In this document: one piece after another, positions 22,289-31,390 of the stretch | Numbering within the stretch: the stretch's first letter is position 1 | Layout of the letters: every line of letters starts with the position of its first letter | Source: Alkalihalobacillus alcalophilus ATCC 27647 = CGMCC 1.3604 | Lineage (GTDB): Bacteria; Bacillota; Bacilli; Bacillales; Bacillaceae_D | Length of the DNA stretch: 36,393 nucleotides | NCBI RefSeq assembly: GCF_000292245.2 | Contig: NZ_ALPT02000044.1 | Coordinates: 1 to 36,393, forward strand | Direction: 5' to 3' | Program-made: the position numbers and the translations under genes | Notes under the pieces: model-generated | Database searches by the model: none | The model's input: the letters and a program-made list of their open reading frames with translations, nothing else | What the model was told of the DNA's origin: nothing

Positions 22289-25200
22289 CGAATTGTATAG
22301 GTCCGAGATAGTCATTGACGTAAATGACGAAGAGGCTATCAAAAGGATTAAGCAAATTGAGGAGCGAGTCAATTCGACTTTGGATAAGTTACAAAAGCAA
22401 GGGAAAGACCTATCCAAGATGGAAGTGAAGCCCACTATTTCAGCGGACGACAAAATGAAAGATGTTCTGGACAAAGCTGAAAAGCAAGGCAAGGAACTGT
22501 CCAAAATGGACATCAAGCCTACTCTTTCGGCGGACGACAAGATGAATGATATTTTGGACAAGGCTGAAAAGCAAGGTAAGGAACTGTCCAAAATGGACAT
22601 CAAGCCTACCCTTTCGGCGGACGACAAGATGAATGATATTTTGGACAAGACTGAAAAGCAAGGCAAGGAACTGTCCAAAATGGACATCAAGCCTACCCTT
22701 TCGGCGGACGACAAGATGAAAGACATTTTGAACAAGACGGAAAAACAAGGTGAAAACCTATCTAAGATGGACATCAAGCCTACTCTTTCCGTCAAAGACG
22801 ATCTATCTGCAAGGGTTCAAAATAGCGAAAGAAAGCTGAGGAGATTAAACTCTCAACGTGCTAACCCGATTATTTCTGCTTACGATCGAGCGACAGGTGT
22901 GTTGAGAAGAATCACTCAATATATGGGTCGCCATATTTTGGGTGCTAGAATGCTGACGATTGTTGCTAGTGATCGTGCAACTCCTGTCATGCAGAGGGTT
23001 GCTTCTTACGCAAGGCGAATACTTGCACGCGGCTATAATGTCACGGTTCGTGCGATTGATATAGCAACAAAGACTGTCGGGCGAATTGCTTCCTTTGCGA
23101 AATCTGCTATACCGCGATACAGGGATTTTACAATCCGTGCTATTGACGGAGCTTCAAGGATGATCGGCACGATCAAACGTGCTTTGTTCTCCATCCCTAC
23201 TCTCATTACGGTTGCTTTGACGGTCGTTGGTGTCGGGAAACTTTCTGATGCCACGGTCGGGGCTGCGATGAATTTTGAGCAATACGAAGTTTCAATGCGT
23301 CACTGGTTGGACGGTAACGTCGAAAAAGCGAAAGAGTTAGTTGGTTGGATGGGTCAGTTCGCTGATACCACTCCTTTCTCCACTCCTGACCTCTTCCCTG
23401 CGTTAGCTTCAGGTGTTGGGATTACAGGTGGAGACGTAACGGAAGCTCAACGGATGCTTAAGATCGCTGCTGATATGGCTGCGTTGACACCGGGCCGAAC
23501 TGTGTCCGATGCGATGGACGCACTCGGAAACTCTCAGATGGGAAATTTCGAAATGATGAAAGGTTTCGGAATGCGTATCTTGAAAGAGGATTATGACGCA
23601 ATGGGCGGATGGTCTGGGTTTCTGGATAAAGTCGAGAGTAATTTCCTTGATGGTGCGAAAAAACTTTCTGAAACGTCAGCTGGTATTTTAGCGACGTTAA
23701 AGGGCTATAGAAGTTCTATCATGCGTTCTATGGGTGAAGGATTTTTAGACCCTATGAAACCTAGATTGGATGCAATCAATCAATGGTTGGCGAACAACCA
23801 AGAAACTTGGGGACGATGGAAAAACACCGTTAAAACAATGGGTGAAGAAGCTTCTGAATGGCTTTTTGGTAGCTTGGAAAAAGGCTTTTCGTACATTCGG
23901 GATAACTATCTTGAAAATGACACTTTCAAAAATTTAGACTTTGGTGGAAAAGTAAGTTTTATCATGGATGACCTGAAAGTTTGGTGGGAAAAATCAGGTC
24001 GACCAGTTGCTGAGGAAATCGGTATTTTCCTTGGTAAAACGATTTATAAAGGCATCACCCTTGGTATGAAGGAAGGAATCAAAGGTATTGGAGCCTCTTG
24101 GTTGAACTTCTTTCAAGAACCTAGCCTAGAGAGTTTTGGTGGAGCTTCCGTTGCGACGATGATCGGAGCTTCAATAGCGTCTTTGGTCCTTACTCCTTTA
24201 TTGAAAGGTTTGAGCCTTTTAGGTAAAGGTGCTAAAGGTATATGGGATGTCGGTAAAAAGGCTGCTGGTCTTTTTAAAGGTGGAAAAGGCCCTAAGACCC
24301 CGACCCCTAAACAACCGAAGTTACCGAAGAGTCCACCTGTTTATACTCAACCTTGGTTTAATCGCGGTGAACCCCTTAAACAGAATAAGCCTAATGCAAG
24401 GGACGCTTCGAGGTTATCGGGTGTCCTTTCTAATTTAGGAAAGACAGCTCAGAGGATTCCAGTCATCGGCGGTGCGTTGGGAGGTCTTACCGCCTTAGCG
24501 TCAGGGTTAAAGGGTTGGAAAACCCCTAAGCAACCTCCTGCCTATACTCAACCGTGGTTCAACCGCGGTGAGACGATCAAGGCAAATGTTCCGAATGCTA
24601 AGGACCCGTCAAGACTATCTAAATTATTCTCAGGAATTGGTCAAGCTGGAAAGAGAGTTCCGATTCTCGGCACGGCGTTGAGTAGTTTGGCGATTGCGAC
24701 GGCTCCTAAAGGTGAAAAAGCTGGTGCTGTCGGTGCTGTCGGTGGTGGTCTTGCGGGTGCTGCTGCGGGTGCTGCTGTTGGCTCGGTTATTCCGGGTGTG
24801 GGTACTGCGATCGGCGGAATTGTTGGAGGAATAGCTGGTTCGCTTGGTGGTGAAGCGATTGGCGACTGGTTCAGTGACAACTGGGATTCTATAAAAGCGG
24901 GAGCTGCATCGGCAGGAACGTGGGTTGCTGACGAATTTGGCAAAGCGGTGGATTGGACAAAAGATGCTTGGTCCTCTACATCAGATTGGTTCGCTAAAAG
25001 TGTTTGGGAACCTGTCTCTGAAGGTGGAAAGAATGTCGGTAAATGGGTTGGAGAAAACTTCGAGAGTGCCAAAGAAGCTATCAGTAGCACGCTGTTTAGT
25101 GGCGATTGGTGGTCAAGTCAATGGGATTCAGTGAAGGGGTGGACTTCGAGTAAACTATCCGACACGGCTGCATGGTGGGAAGGTATTAAGCAAACTGCAT

Positions 25201-26606
25201 CCGACACCCTATTTAGTGCTGACTGGTGGTTGGAAAACGCTGGTTTCGTTTATGGTTATTTGGAAGGAACTATATTTAACGGACAATGGTGGGGCCGTCA
25301 ATGGGATTCGGTTAAAAAAATGGCTGAAGGAACTATTTTTGACGGTGCTTGGTGGTCTCAAAAATGGGATGCTACTGTCGATTGGGCTTCTCAAAAGTGG
25401 GATTCTGCTGTAGCGATATGGGAAACTGTTGCTACTACCTTTGCGGAAACCGTCTTTAATGGAGCTTGGTGGCAAGGGCATTGGGATTCTGTTCTTGGTT
25501 GGGCTTCTCAAAAGTGGGATTCTGCTGTAGCGATATGGGAAACTGTTGCTACTACCTTTGCAGAAACGGTCTTTAGTGCCGAATGGTGGCAAGGGCATTG
25601 GGATTCTGTTCTTGGTTGGGCTTCCGAAAAGTGGGATTCAGCTGTAGCGATATGGGAAGCTGTTGCTACTGTCTTTGCAGAAACAGTCTTTAGTGCTGAA
25701 TGGTGGCAAGGTCATTGGGATTCCGTCCTCGGCTGGGCTTCCGAAAAGTGGGATTCTGCTGTAGTGATATGGGAAGCTGTTGCTACTGCCTTTGCAGAAA
25801 CGGTCTTTAGTGCCGAATGGTGGCAAGGTCATTGGGATTCCGTCCTCGGCTGGGCTTCCGAAAAGTGGGATTCTGCTGTAGTGATATGGGAAGCTGTTGC
25901 TACTGCCTTTGCAGAAACAGTCTTTAGTGCCGAATGGTGGCAAGGTCATTGGGATTCCGTCCTCGACTGGGCCTCTCAAAAGTGGGATTCAGCTGTTGAA
26001 ATATGGGAAAATGTCAAAACCTCTATCGGTAGCACTTTATTTAACAGTGAATGGTGGTTAGGTAAGTGGGATGATGTTGTAGGTTGGGGAAAATCCAAGT
26101 TAGAAGGATTAAGTACCTGGGCATCTGGTTTATGGGAAAAAGTTAGTTCCCCATTCCAGAGCGGTCGCGAGCGAGGAAATCAAGCTGCTACTGCTTATGC
26201 TAACGGTGGTTATATCAACCGCCCGCATTTAGGTTTAGTTGGTGAGGCTGGTCCAGAAATGATTATCCCTCTTTCTTCTGGAAGACGAGCGAGAGCACTA
26301 TCGTTATGGGAGGAAACAGGAAAGCATTTAGGTGTATCAGCTTACGCTAACGGAGGACTTGTAGGCGGAATGAGAGAAAAGCCTGTGAATCTATATAGAT
26401 CATACGAAGCTTATCAAGCTCCAACAGGAACCGACGGAGATACTGTGCATTATAACAATGTATCTCGAAATAATGAACTAACTGTCAATGTTGGTGGTGT
26501 TAACGTCACTGTTCAAGTGGGAGAAAAAGTAGATTACGAAAAAATAGCTGAAGAGTGTGGTTGGCGAATTGCTAACGCTGTTAAAAAGGCGCTTGAGAAT
26601 CGCTAA
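22281..26606 (+). CDS. Tail tape measure protein with two repeat blocks
   Basis: 1441-residue tape measure that sets tail length and is ejected through the tube. N-terminal ~185 residues are a coiled coil including five tandem 29-residue units. Residues ~330-520 are the conserved tape-measure core (GVGITGGDVTEAQRMLKIAA, MAALTPGRTVSDAMDALGNS, GFGMRILKEDYDAMGGWSGF). Hydrophobic segments appear near 300-325 and in the Gly/Ala-rich stretch near 810-860. Two ~75-residue copies containing YTQPWFNRGE lie between. Near the C-terminus are six 39-residue Trp-rich units, then GGYINRPHLGLVGEAGPEMI, a standard tape-measure tail motif. Start TTG 22281 has AAGGAGGGAGG upstream and overlaps the frameshift extension. 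Confidence 0.92.
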   Translation: MANELYRSEIVIDVNDEEAIKRIKQIEERVNSTLDKLQKQGKDLSKMEVKPTISADDKMKDVLDKAEKQGKELSKMDIKPTLSADDKMNDILDKAEKQGKELSKMDIKPTLSADDKMNDILDKTEKQGKELSKMDIKPTLSADDKMKDILNKTEKQGENLSKMDIKPTLSVKDDLSARVQNSERKLRRLNSQRANPIISAYDRATGVLRRITQYMGRHILGARMLTIVASDRATPVMQRVASYARRILARGYNVTVRAIDIATKTVGRIASFAKSAIPRYRDFTIRAIDGASRMIGTIKRALFSIPTLITVALTVVGVGKLSDATVGAAMNFEQYEVSMRHWLDGNVEKAKELVGWMGQFADTTPFSTPDLFPALASGVGITGGDVTEAQRMLKIAADMAALTPGRTVSDAMDALGNSQMGNFEMMKGFGMRILKEDYDAMGGWSGFLDKVESNFLDGAKKLSETSAGILATLKGYRSSIMRSMGEGFLDPMKPRLDAINQWLANNQETWGRWKNTVKTMGEEASEWLFGSLEKGFSYIRDNYLENDTFKNLDFGGKVSFIMDDLKVWWEKSGRPVAEEIGIFLGKTIYKGITLGMKEGIKGIGASWLNFFQEPSLESFGGASVATMIGASIASLVLTPLLKGLSLLGKGAKGIWDVGKKAAGLFKGGKGPKTPTPKQPKLPKSPPVYTQPWFNRGEPLKQNKPNARDASRLSGVLSNLGKTAQRIPVIGGALGGLTALASGLKGWKTPKQPPAYTQPWFNRGETIKANVPNAKDPSRLSKLFSGIGQAGKRVPILGTALSSLAIATAPKGEKAGAVGAVGGGLAGAAAGAAVGSVIPGVGTAIGGIVGGIAGSLGGEAIGDWFSDNWDSIKAGAASAGTWVADEFGKAVDWTKDAWSSTSDWFAKSVWEPVSEGGKNVGKWVGENFESAKEAISSTLFSGDWWSSQWDSVKGWTSSKLSDTAAWWEGIKQTASDTLFSADWWLENAGFVYGYLEGTIFNGQWWGRQWDSVKKMAEGTIFDGAWWSQKWDATVDWASQKWDSAVAIWETVATTFAETVFNGAWWQGHWDSVLGWASQKWDSAVAIWETVATTFAETVFSAEWWQGHWDSVLGWASEKWDSAVAIWEAVATVFAETVFSAEWWQGHWDSVLGWASEKWDSAVVIWEAVATAFAETVFSAEWWQGHWDSVLGWASEKWDSAVVIWEAVATAFAETVFSAEWWQGHWDSVLDWASQKWDSAVEIWENVKTSIGSTLFNSEWWLGKWDDVVGWGKSKLEGLSTWASGLWEKVSSPFQSGRERGNQAATAYANGGYINRPHLGLVGEAGPEMIIPLSSGRRARALSLWEETGKHLGVSAYANGGLVGGMREKPVNLYRSYEAYQAPTGTDGDTVHYNNVSRNNELTVNVGGVNVTVQVGEKVDYEKIAEECGWRIANAVKKALENR
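22395..22829 (+). repeat. Five tandem 87-bp units (29 aa) in tape measure N-terminus
   Basis: Units start at 22395, 22482, 22569, 22656 and 22743. Consensus begins KQGKELSKMDIKPTLSADDK. Units 2-4 are nearly identical in DNA, unit 5 is the most diverged. The heptad-like character suggests a coiled coil. Confidence 0.9.
25380..26081 (+). repeat. Six tandem 117-bp units (39 aa), Trp-rich, in tape measure C-terminus
   Basis: Units start at 25380, 25497, 25614, 25731, 25848 and 25965. Consensus begins GWASEKWDSAVAIWEAVAT and ends EWWQGHWDSVL. Units 4 and 5 differ at one base of 117; unit 6 is diverged. Degenerate copies with the WW motif continue upstream to about 25080. Confidence 0.9.
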
Positions 26607-26633
26607 TTTGGAGGTGAGAATAGTGGATTTTTT

Positions 26634-27257
26634 TTGATAGCACCCGACGGGAAAAGACTTCAATTACCAGTTAACCCATCTCTTGTGCAAATTAATAGAA
26701 TGAAAAAATTCGAAACAATAAGCATTATGAATTTAGGAGAAGTTGATTTCACGGATGGTGGCAAGTACATCAATGAAATTCACTTCTCTTCTTTTTTCCC
26801 ATCTTTTTACGATGGAAGTTATTGCAAATACGCAAATATCCCTAAACCTCAAGATGCTATGCAACAAGTAACGAAGTGGATGGACAGCAAGGAGCCTATT
26901 CGTTTAATTATTACAGAAACGCCTATAAACATGCTGGTGAATCTAGCGTTTCATAATTCCGAATACAAGGGTGGCGAACCGGGCGATATATACTTTGACC
27001 TTTCGTGTCGGACTTATAGGACTGTCAAGGTTAAGAGTAAACAAGTCACAGTTAAAAAGGTGACTACTCGACCTGATACAAAGCCCAAACCAAAGAATTA
27101 CACGGTTAAGTCGGGTGATTCACTTTGGAAGATCGCTGCCATGAAACAACATTATGGTGCTGGTTCTCGTTGGCCTGAGATTTATAACAGAAATAAAAGT
27201 GTGGTCGGTAAAAATCCGAACTTGATTTATCCGGGTCAAAAGCTGGTGATACCGTGA
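26634..27257 (+). CDS. XkdP-like LysM tail protein; 5' end disrupted at a T8 run
   Basis: 207 residues as read. The N-terminal ~140 residues match XkdP-type baseplate/tail proteins (PDGKRLQLPVNPSLVQ, PQDAMQQVTKWMDSKEPIRL, TPINMLVNLAFHNSEYKG) and the C-terminus is a LysM domain (~154-207, NYTVKSGDSLWKIAA ... NLIYPGQKLVIP). The natural start seems to be GTG 26623, 6 nt after GGAGGTG, giving MDFF..., but a run of eight T (26628-26635) puts that frame into TGA. One more T would restore MDFFLIAPDGK. As it stands only TTG 26634 is in frame, 17 nt from the ribosome binding site. Overlaps the next gene by 4 nt. Confidence 0.82.
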   Translation: MIAPDGKRLQLPVNPSLVQINRMKKFETISIMNLGEVDFTDGGKYINEIHFSSFFPSFYDGSYCKYANIPKPQDAMQQVTKWMDSKEPIRLIITETPINMLVNLAFHNSEYKGGEPGDIYFDLSCRTYRTVKVKSKQVTVKKVTTRPDTKPKPKNYTVKSGDSLWKIAAMKQHYGAGSRWPEIYNRNKSVVGKNPNLIYPGQKLVIP

Positions 27258-28252
27258 TTGAACCGGGCTTAAATAATTACGATGTTATTCTTGCTAATCG
27301 CCACCACTTAAAGGAGCTAGTGAAAGGGATTTGGATGTCCGACTCCCTTTCGCAAATTGCTTATCAAGCGGATGTATCGCTCGTTGTGACAGATGAATTA
27401 GCGAAAATAGGAATTGACAACGGCCAAGAAATTAGAGTGAGCGGAACACCTTTCGGAAAAACGAACATGGTGCATCTCCTCCATCCCGGTGTCGTATGGG
27501 ATTTAGATAGCGTCACAACAGGAACAAAAGATTTGAGGGTTACGATATACGACCGCACGATATTTTTGCAAGAAAGCGAAGATGAATATTACTTCCCTTC
27601 AGGTAGGACAGCTTCTCAGCGCTTGCGGAAGTATGCGAGTGATTGGGGCATCCCTTTAAGTCGTGTGCCGGACACGAGGGTTTCTCTCGCGAAAACAGTG
27701 TATAGGCCACAAAGTTTGTGGTCTATGATTGAATCAGATTTAAAAGAGACCGTGAAAAAAGGCGGAGCGATGTACAGAGCTAGGATGACCCCTAGCGGAT
27801 TGGAGCTATTTGAAATCGGTAGTAATTCGCGGGTGTGGATATTGGAATCTGGTCAAAATATCATTGAGGTCGGGCAGAATCGAACGTTGCAAGGGGCTGT
27901 CACGAGAGTGAAAGTTGTCGGAAAGGCAGAAGATGGACAACGCTCCCCTCTTATCACAACGGTTTCTGGTGATGTTGCGAAGTATGGGACATTACAAAAA
28001 GTGCTGCAAGACGATAAAATCACAACCGTTACTCAAGGTAGGACGGCCGCAAGAGATATGCTGCGTGGTGTTGAGGAAACATTCCGCGTTGTCGCTCTTG
28101 ATATAAACGAAATTAGAGCTGGTGACACTGTAGAGCTTAATAAAAAGAACTTGATCGTAACTAGCGTGTCAAGAACGCTAGGAAGTCCGGGAGAAATGAG
28201 TCTTAGTTTAGCTTCGAAAAACTATGTAAAAAGGAGGTTTTATCTTGAGTGA
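27254..28252 (+). CDS. XkdQ-like baseplate hub protein
   Basis: 332-residue protein of the YqbQ/XkdQ family, related to gpD/gp27 hub proteins. Recognisable parts: LKELVKGIWMSDSLSQIAYQ, NGQEIRVSG, WGIPLSRVPDTRVSLAKTVY, VTRVKVVGKAEDGQRSP, and RAGDTVELNKKNLIVTSVSR. It forms the ring between tube and spike. GTG 27254 overlaps the preceding stop. An 8-nt overlap with the next gene keeps the baseplate chain tight. Confidence 0.85.
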   Translation: MIEPGLNNYDVILANRHHLKELVKGIWMSDSLSQIAYQADVSLVVTDELAKIGIDNGQEIRVSGTPFGKTNMVHLLHPGVVWDLDSVTTGTKDLRVTIYDRTIFLQESEDEYYFPSGRTASQRLRKYASDWGIPLSRVPDTRVSLAKTVYRPQSLWSMIESDLKETVKKGGAMYRARMTPSGLELFEIGSNSRVWILESGQNIIEVGQNRTLQGAVTRVKVVGKAEDGQRSPLITTVSGDVAKYGTLQKVLQDDKITTVTQGRTAARDMLRGVEETFRVVALDINEIRAGDTVELNKKNLIVTSVSRTLGSPGEMSLSLASKNYVKRRFYLE

Positions 28253-28508
28253 TCCATTTTCAGAATTGGCGGATACAATTGATCGTCATGTTGGTAAAAG
28301 GTCTAAGTCTGCGACGTTAGGGATACCGAGCGTCTTGGGTACGATTACTTCGAGTGGTGTTAAATTAGATGACTTCAAGCATCCGATCACCGACCCTTTA
28401 TATTCTCAAGGCCTTCGCTCTACTCTCAGGAACGGCGATCGTGTCCTTTGTGTGTTGGTTAACGGTGGTAATGATACGGTGATTGTTTGTGCGGTGGCGA
28501 GGTCATGA
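28245..28508 (+). CDS. XkdR-like protein (DUF2577)
   Basis: 87-residue DUF2577/XkdR family protein with ADTIDRHVGKRSKS, LGTITSSGVKLDDFKHPI and the OB-like ending NGDRVLCVLVNGGNDTVIV. In such phages it sits between hub and XkdS and is thought to be part of the central spike/hub. Start TTG 28245 has AAGGAGG 7 nt upstream. Confidence 0.83.
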   Translation: MSDPFSELADTIDRHVGKRSKSATLGIPSVLGTITSSGVKLDDFKHPITDPLYSQGLRSTLRNGDRVLCVLVNGGNDTVIVCAVARS

Positions 28509-28963
28509 GTGATAACTTATTCCCTGTCGAGTTTGATTCTCCTATGTTGGAGACTGAAGAGAATCTGAATGACACCGAACCTAAACGTACTTACGCTTTT
28601 GATTTTGAAAAAGGCGAATTTATTAAAACTGCAAGTGGTAGAGTAAAGATGATTTCGGATGTGGACGCTTATGTCCAGTGGTGTTATAAAGCTCTATCCT
28701 CGAAGCGTTATAAGCATTTAGCTTATTCGACTGATTACGGACAAGAATTTGATGATCTAATCAAATCAGGTTTACCTCAATTAGTTATAGAATCCGAAAT
28801 CCAAAGAATTGTTTCGGAGACTTTGATGGTGAATGCTGAGACGGTATCGGTAGATAACTTCTCATTCAATTGGGAAGGCGAAAAAGTATTTTATGAGTGT
28901 GAAATAATCACAACATTCGGTGATGTGGCGACTATTAGAGATGTTATCGAGGAGGTGATTTGA
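28505..28963 (+). CDS. XkdS-like baseplate wedge protein (DUF2634)
   Basis: 152 residues matching DUF2634/XkdS, related to gp25-type wedge proteins: AYVQWCYKALSSKRYKHL, STDYGQEFDDLIKSGLPQ, IQRIVSETLMVNAETVSV. ATG 28505 overlaps the upstream stop by ATGA. It ends overlapping the baseplate J gene by one base. Confidence 0.85.
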   Translation: MSDNLFPVEFDSPMLETEENLNDTEPKRTYAFDFEKGEFIKTASGRVKMISDVDAYVQWCYKALSSKRYKHLAYSTDYGQEFDDLIKSGLPQLVIESEIQRIVSETLMVNAETVSVDNFSFNWEGEKVFYECEIITTFGDVATIRDVIEEVI

Positions 28964-30075
28964 TGGAGCCTAAAGAGCTTATAGTCCCTCCCTTTTTACG
29001 AGAGACAGAAGATGACATTCACGAGCGTATGAGGCAAGGAGCGCCTCCAGACATCAATGTGGATGAAGGTGATATCTTCTACGACACAACAAGACCTACG
29101 GCTATCGAAGTGGCTGAAATGACTGAGTTCAAGCTAGTGGAATTGTTACGACTGGCCTTTCCTCAAACTAGTTACGGCACGCATCTTGAGTGGTTGGCTG
29201 AAATGCAAGGGCAAGAAAAAAGAGCTGCTACTAAATCGTCGGGTCGCCTTCGTTTCGAAGGTGATGAAGGCACGATGATTCGTCGAGGGTCTCTGGTATC
29301 AACTGAATCGGACGAAGACTTCCGAGCTATCGAGTACGAAGTAAGGGAAACGAGGACGATCGGTAGTGATGGATTTATATATGTGAGAGCTGAAGCTATT
29401 CAGTCTGGGAGTTCAGGAAACGTCCCTCCCTCCGCTATTCATATTTTAGTAGAGCCTATCGATGGGGTTACATCCGTAACCAATGATGAACCTTTCACTG
29501 GAGGTACGGATGAAGAAGACGACGATTCTTTGCGAAGGCGGATTATTTCCGACCGTCAACAACCACCGCTATCAGGAGCTAAAACAGATTACAAACGTTG
29601 GGCTGAAGAAGTTCCGGGAGTTGGTAACGCTATAGTCATTCCTGGTTGGAACGGACCGAATACCGTAAAAATCATTGTGCTGGATGCGAATGGTATGCCT
29701 GCTAACGAGGCGCTTGTTGAAGCTGTCCAAGAGCATATAGACCCTATAAAGGGTGATGGCGATGGATTGGCTCCTATCGGTTCTTTTGTTACCGTTGTTT
29801 CTCCTTCTTCAAAGACTATTAATATAGCGTTTAAAGTTGTTTTAAATGATGGTTATAGCATTGAAGATGTGGAGTCCCCTCTACGTGAACAACTGAGTGA
29901 TTTCTTCATGAACTTAGTTGTGGGTAGTAGGATATTTTTGAACGAAGTTGGTTCGCACATAATAAGAATTGAAGGTATTGCTGATTACGAAGATCTGATG
30001 ATCAACGGTGAAGCGAAAAACGTTCAGCTGCAAGACGATGAGGCAGCGATACTCGGGGGAGTGGTTATCTCATGA
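28963..30075 (+). CDS. Baseplate J-like protein (XkdT-like)
   Basis: 370-residue baseplate J (gp6-like) wedge protein: TEDDIHERMRQGAPPDINVD, DIFYDTTRPTAIEVAEMTE, GTHLEWLAEMQGQEKRAATK, the beta region LRFEGDEGTMIRRGSLVS, and FTGGTDEEDDDSLRRRII followed by KRWAEEVPGVGNAIVIPGW. Full length and intact. ATG 28963 has GGAGGTG at 5 nt. It overlaps the next gene by 4 nt. Confidence 0.9.
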   Translation: MEPKELIVPPFLRETEDDIHERMRQGAPPDINVDEGDIFYDTTRPTAIEVAEMTEFKLVELLRLAFPQTSYGTHLEWLAEMQGQEKRAATKSSGRLRFEGDEGTMIRRGSLVSTESDEDFRAIEYEVRETRTIGSDGFIYVRAEAIQSGSSGNVPPSAIHILVEPIDGVTSVTNDEPFTGGTDEEDDDSLRRRIISDRQQPPLSGAKTDYKRWAEEVPGVGNAIVIPGWNGPNTVKIIVLDANGMPANEALVEAVQEHIDPIKGDGDGLAPIGSFVTVVSPSSKTINIAFKVVLNDGYSIEDVESPLREQLSDFFMNLVVGSRIFLNEVGSHIIRIEGIADYEDLMINGEAKNVQLQDDEAAILGGVVIS

Positions 30076-31085
30076 AACTAACGAGTGAAAGCGGAAAACA
30101 AATGCTTTCTTACGTCTCCCCTATTTATCATCATAGCCGTGTGATGGGTTCGATATTCGAAGCTAACGGCAAAGAAATAGATTTAATGAAACATAATTTT
30201 GAGGAAATTAAACTTCAGCTTTTCCCTCAAACAGCTACATGGGGCCTTCGTTATTGGGAGGATTCAGTCGGGATTGAAGTAAATGAATATGTTTCGATTG
30301 AACAACGGAGGCGAGCTGTCATATCAAAATTGGCAACTCGCTTTCCTATTACAAAAAATCGCTTTAAGAGAATTGTTTCTAGCCTTTCGAATGCGAAAGT
30401 TGATATTGAATTCATTGAAGACGGCCATTTTATCACATGGTTCAGCAATGAGAATGAAAAAATAATAGATTTAATGAGGGTTCCAGAGAGAGCTGAAGAG
30501 ATTAAACCAGCTCACTTGATTTGTGATTTAGGAGTGATGCACTCGACAACTCTTGAGGTTGCTTCGAGTGATAAAGTACCTATTTACTCCCTGCCGTTGG
30601 TGAATCGGGTCATTACAGGTCAGCATCCAGATAAAGCCCATCTTGGAAAAATTGAAGATGCTTCGCTGAATGTTGTTAGCTCTGGCGATGGAAGGAAAAG
30701 AGATTACAAACTTGTTGGTCATTCTGTTTCTGGTTCGGACAAGGTTAAGAGTAATCTCACTCGATACAAAAATGCTGTAGTTGGGGTTGCTTCAAGAGGC
30801 AGGTCCACTACTTATAACCACTTCCTTACAGGTCAGGTTATCACTGGTGAGCATTGGAAGATTGGTCGAGCGTTTGATAGAACGGTAGAAATGAAGGTTG
30901 GTAGTTATGTGACTTCGAGAGACTACCCGATGACAAACGAGCTTCTGGTCGGTTTATCCCCTCATGTTGCCACATTAGGGAGTGTCGCTTCGAGCTTTAC
31001 TGAAGTAGCGTCGAAAAGTTATGGAGTGCGAAGAGACTATAAAATTTGTGGAGTTGCTTACTCTTCCGAGGAGGTGAGCGCATGA
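30072..31085 (+). CDS. XkdU-like (DUF2313) protein with duplicated C-terminal extension
   Basis: Residues 1-~185 match DUF2313/XkdU (gpI-like) tail proteins that link baseplate and fibre: LQLFPQTATWGLRYWEDSVG, SIEQRRRAVISKLATRFPIT, PERAEEIKPAHLICDLG. The family normally ends there; here ~150 more residues follow with an internal duplication: VITGQHPDKAHLGK versus VITGEHWKIGRAFD, and RDYKLVGHSVSGSDKV versus RDYKICGVAYSSEEV. The extension is likely a fibre-attachment region. Overlaps the next gene by ATGA. Confidence 0.78.
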   Translation: MKLTSESGKQMLSYVSPIYHHSRVMGSIFEANGKEIDLMKHNFEEIKLQLFPQTATWGLRYWEDSVGIEVNEYVSIEQRRRAVISKLATRFPITKNRFKRIVSSLSNAKVDIEFIEDGHFITWFSNENEKIIDLMRVPERAEEIKPAHLICDLGVMHSTTLEVASSDKVPIYSLPLVNRVITGQHPDKAHLGKIEDASLNVVSSGDGRKRDYKLVGHSVSGSDKVKSNLTRYKNAVVGVASRGRSTTYNHFLTGQVITGEHWKIGRAFDRTVEMKVGSYVTSRDYPMTNELLVGLSPHVATLGSVASSFTEVASKSYGVRRDYKICGVAYSSEEVSA

Positions 31086-31390
31086 TTACAAGTGCTGGTA
31101 TAAGAACGTTGGGTGAATTTTTAGTCAATAACGTATCTCACGGTCAATATAGAATTGGTTCGCAATGGCACAATGTCGAGGTCTTTCAAACAAAACAAAC
31201 AAGTAACGATCAAGTCATTATCTACTTGAATTTAGATGATACAGTGAGTGGCACGATATCAGGTAAACGATTGATCCAACAGGATGGAACAGTTTTCGAT
31301 GAACAGCCTGAAAATATTAGTAAACCACGGACGAAAGGGCTATTGTTAGCGTTTCGATACAGATTACGGGAGGTGGAAGACGAAATATGA
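31082..31390 (+). CDS. Hypothetical tail protein, 102 aa
   Basis: Beta-rich protein (HGQYRIGSQWHNVEVFQTKQ, DQVIIYLNLDDTVSGTISGK) with no family I recognise. It lies between the XkdU-like protein and fibre genes, so a tail-tip role is likely. ATG 31082 has GAGGAGGTG upstream and overlaps the previous stop. It ends in an overlap with the next gene. Confidence 0.65.
   Translation: MITSAGIRTLGEFLVNNVSHGQYRIGSQWHNVEVFQTKQTSNDQVIIYLNLDDTVSGTISGKRLIQQDGTVFDEQPENISKPRTKGLLLAFRYRLREVEDEI

Noticed and set aside
22088..22795. 235-codon antisense frame over the tape-measure N-terminus
   Set aside because: It mirrors the sense tandem repeats, has no ribosome binding site and lies opposite a well-supported gene.
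25209..25979. Antisense frames over the Trp-rich repeats
   Set aside because: Shadows of the 117-bp sense repeats with low-complexity repeated translation and no start signals.
22395..26081. CRISPR-like arrays
   Set aside because: Repeats are contiguous, in frame and code for protein; there are no unique spacers.
27254..28252. Gly-Glu-Met in the XkdQ-like protein as another protease site
   Set aside because: Single occurrence in a tail protein that prohead protease would not meet; taken as chance.
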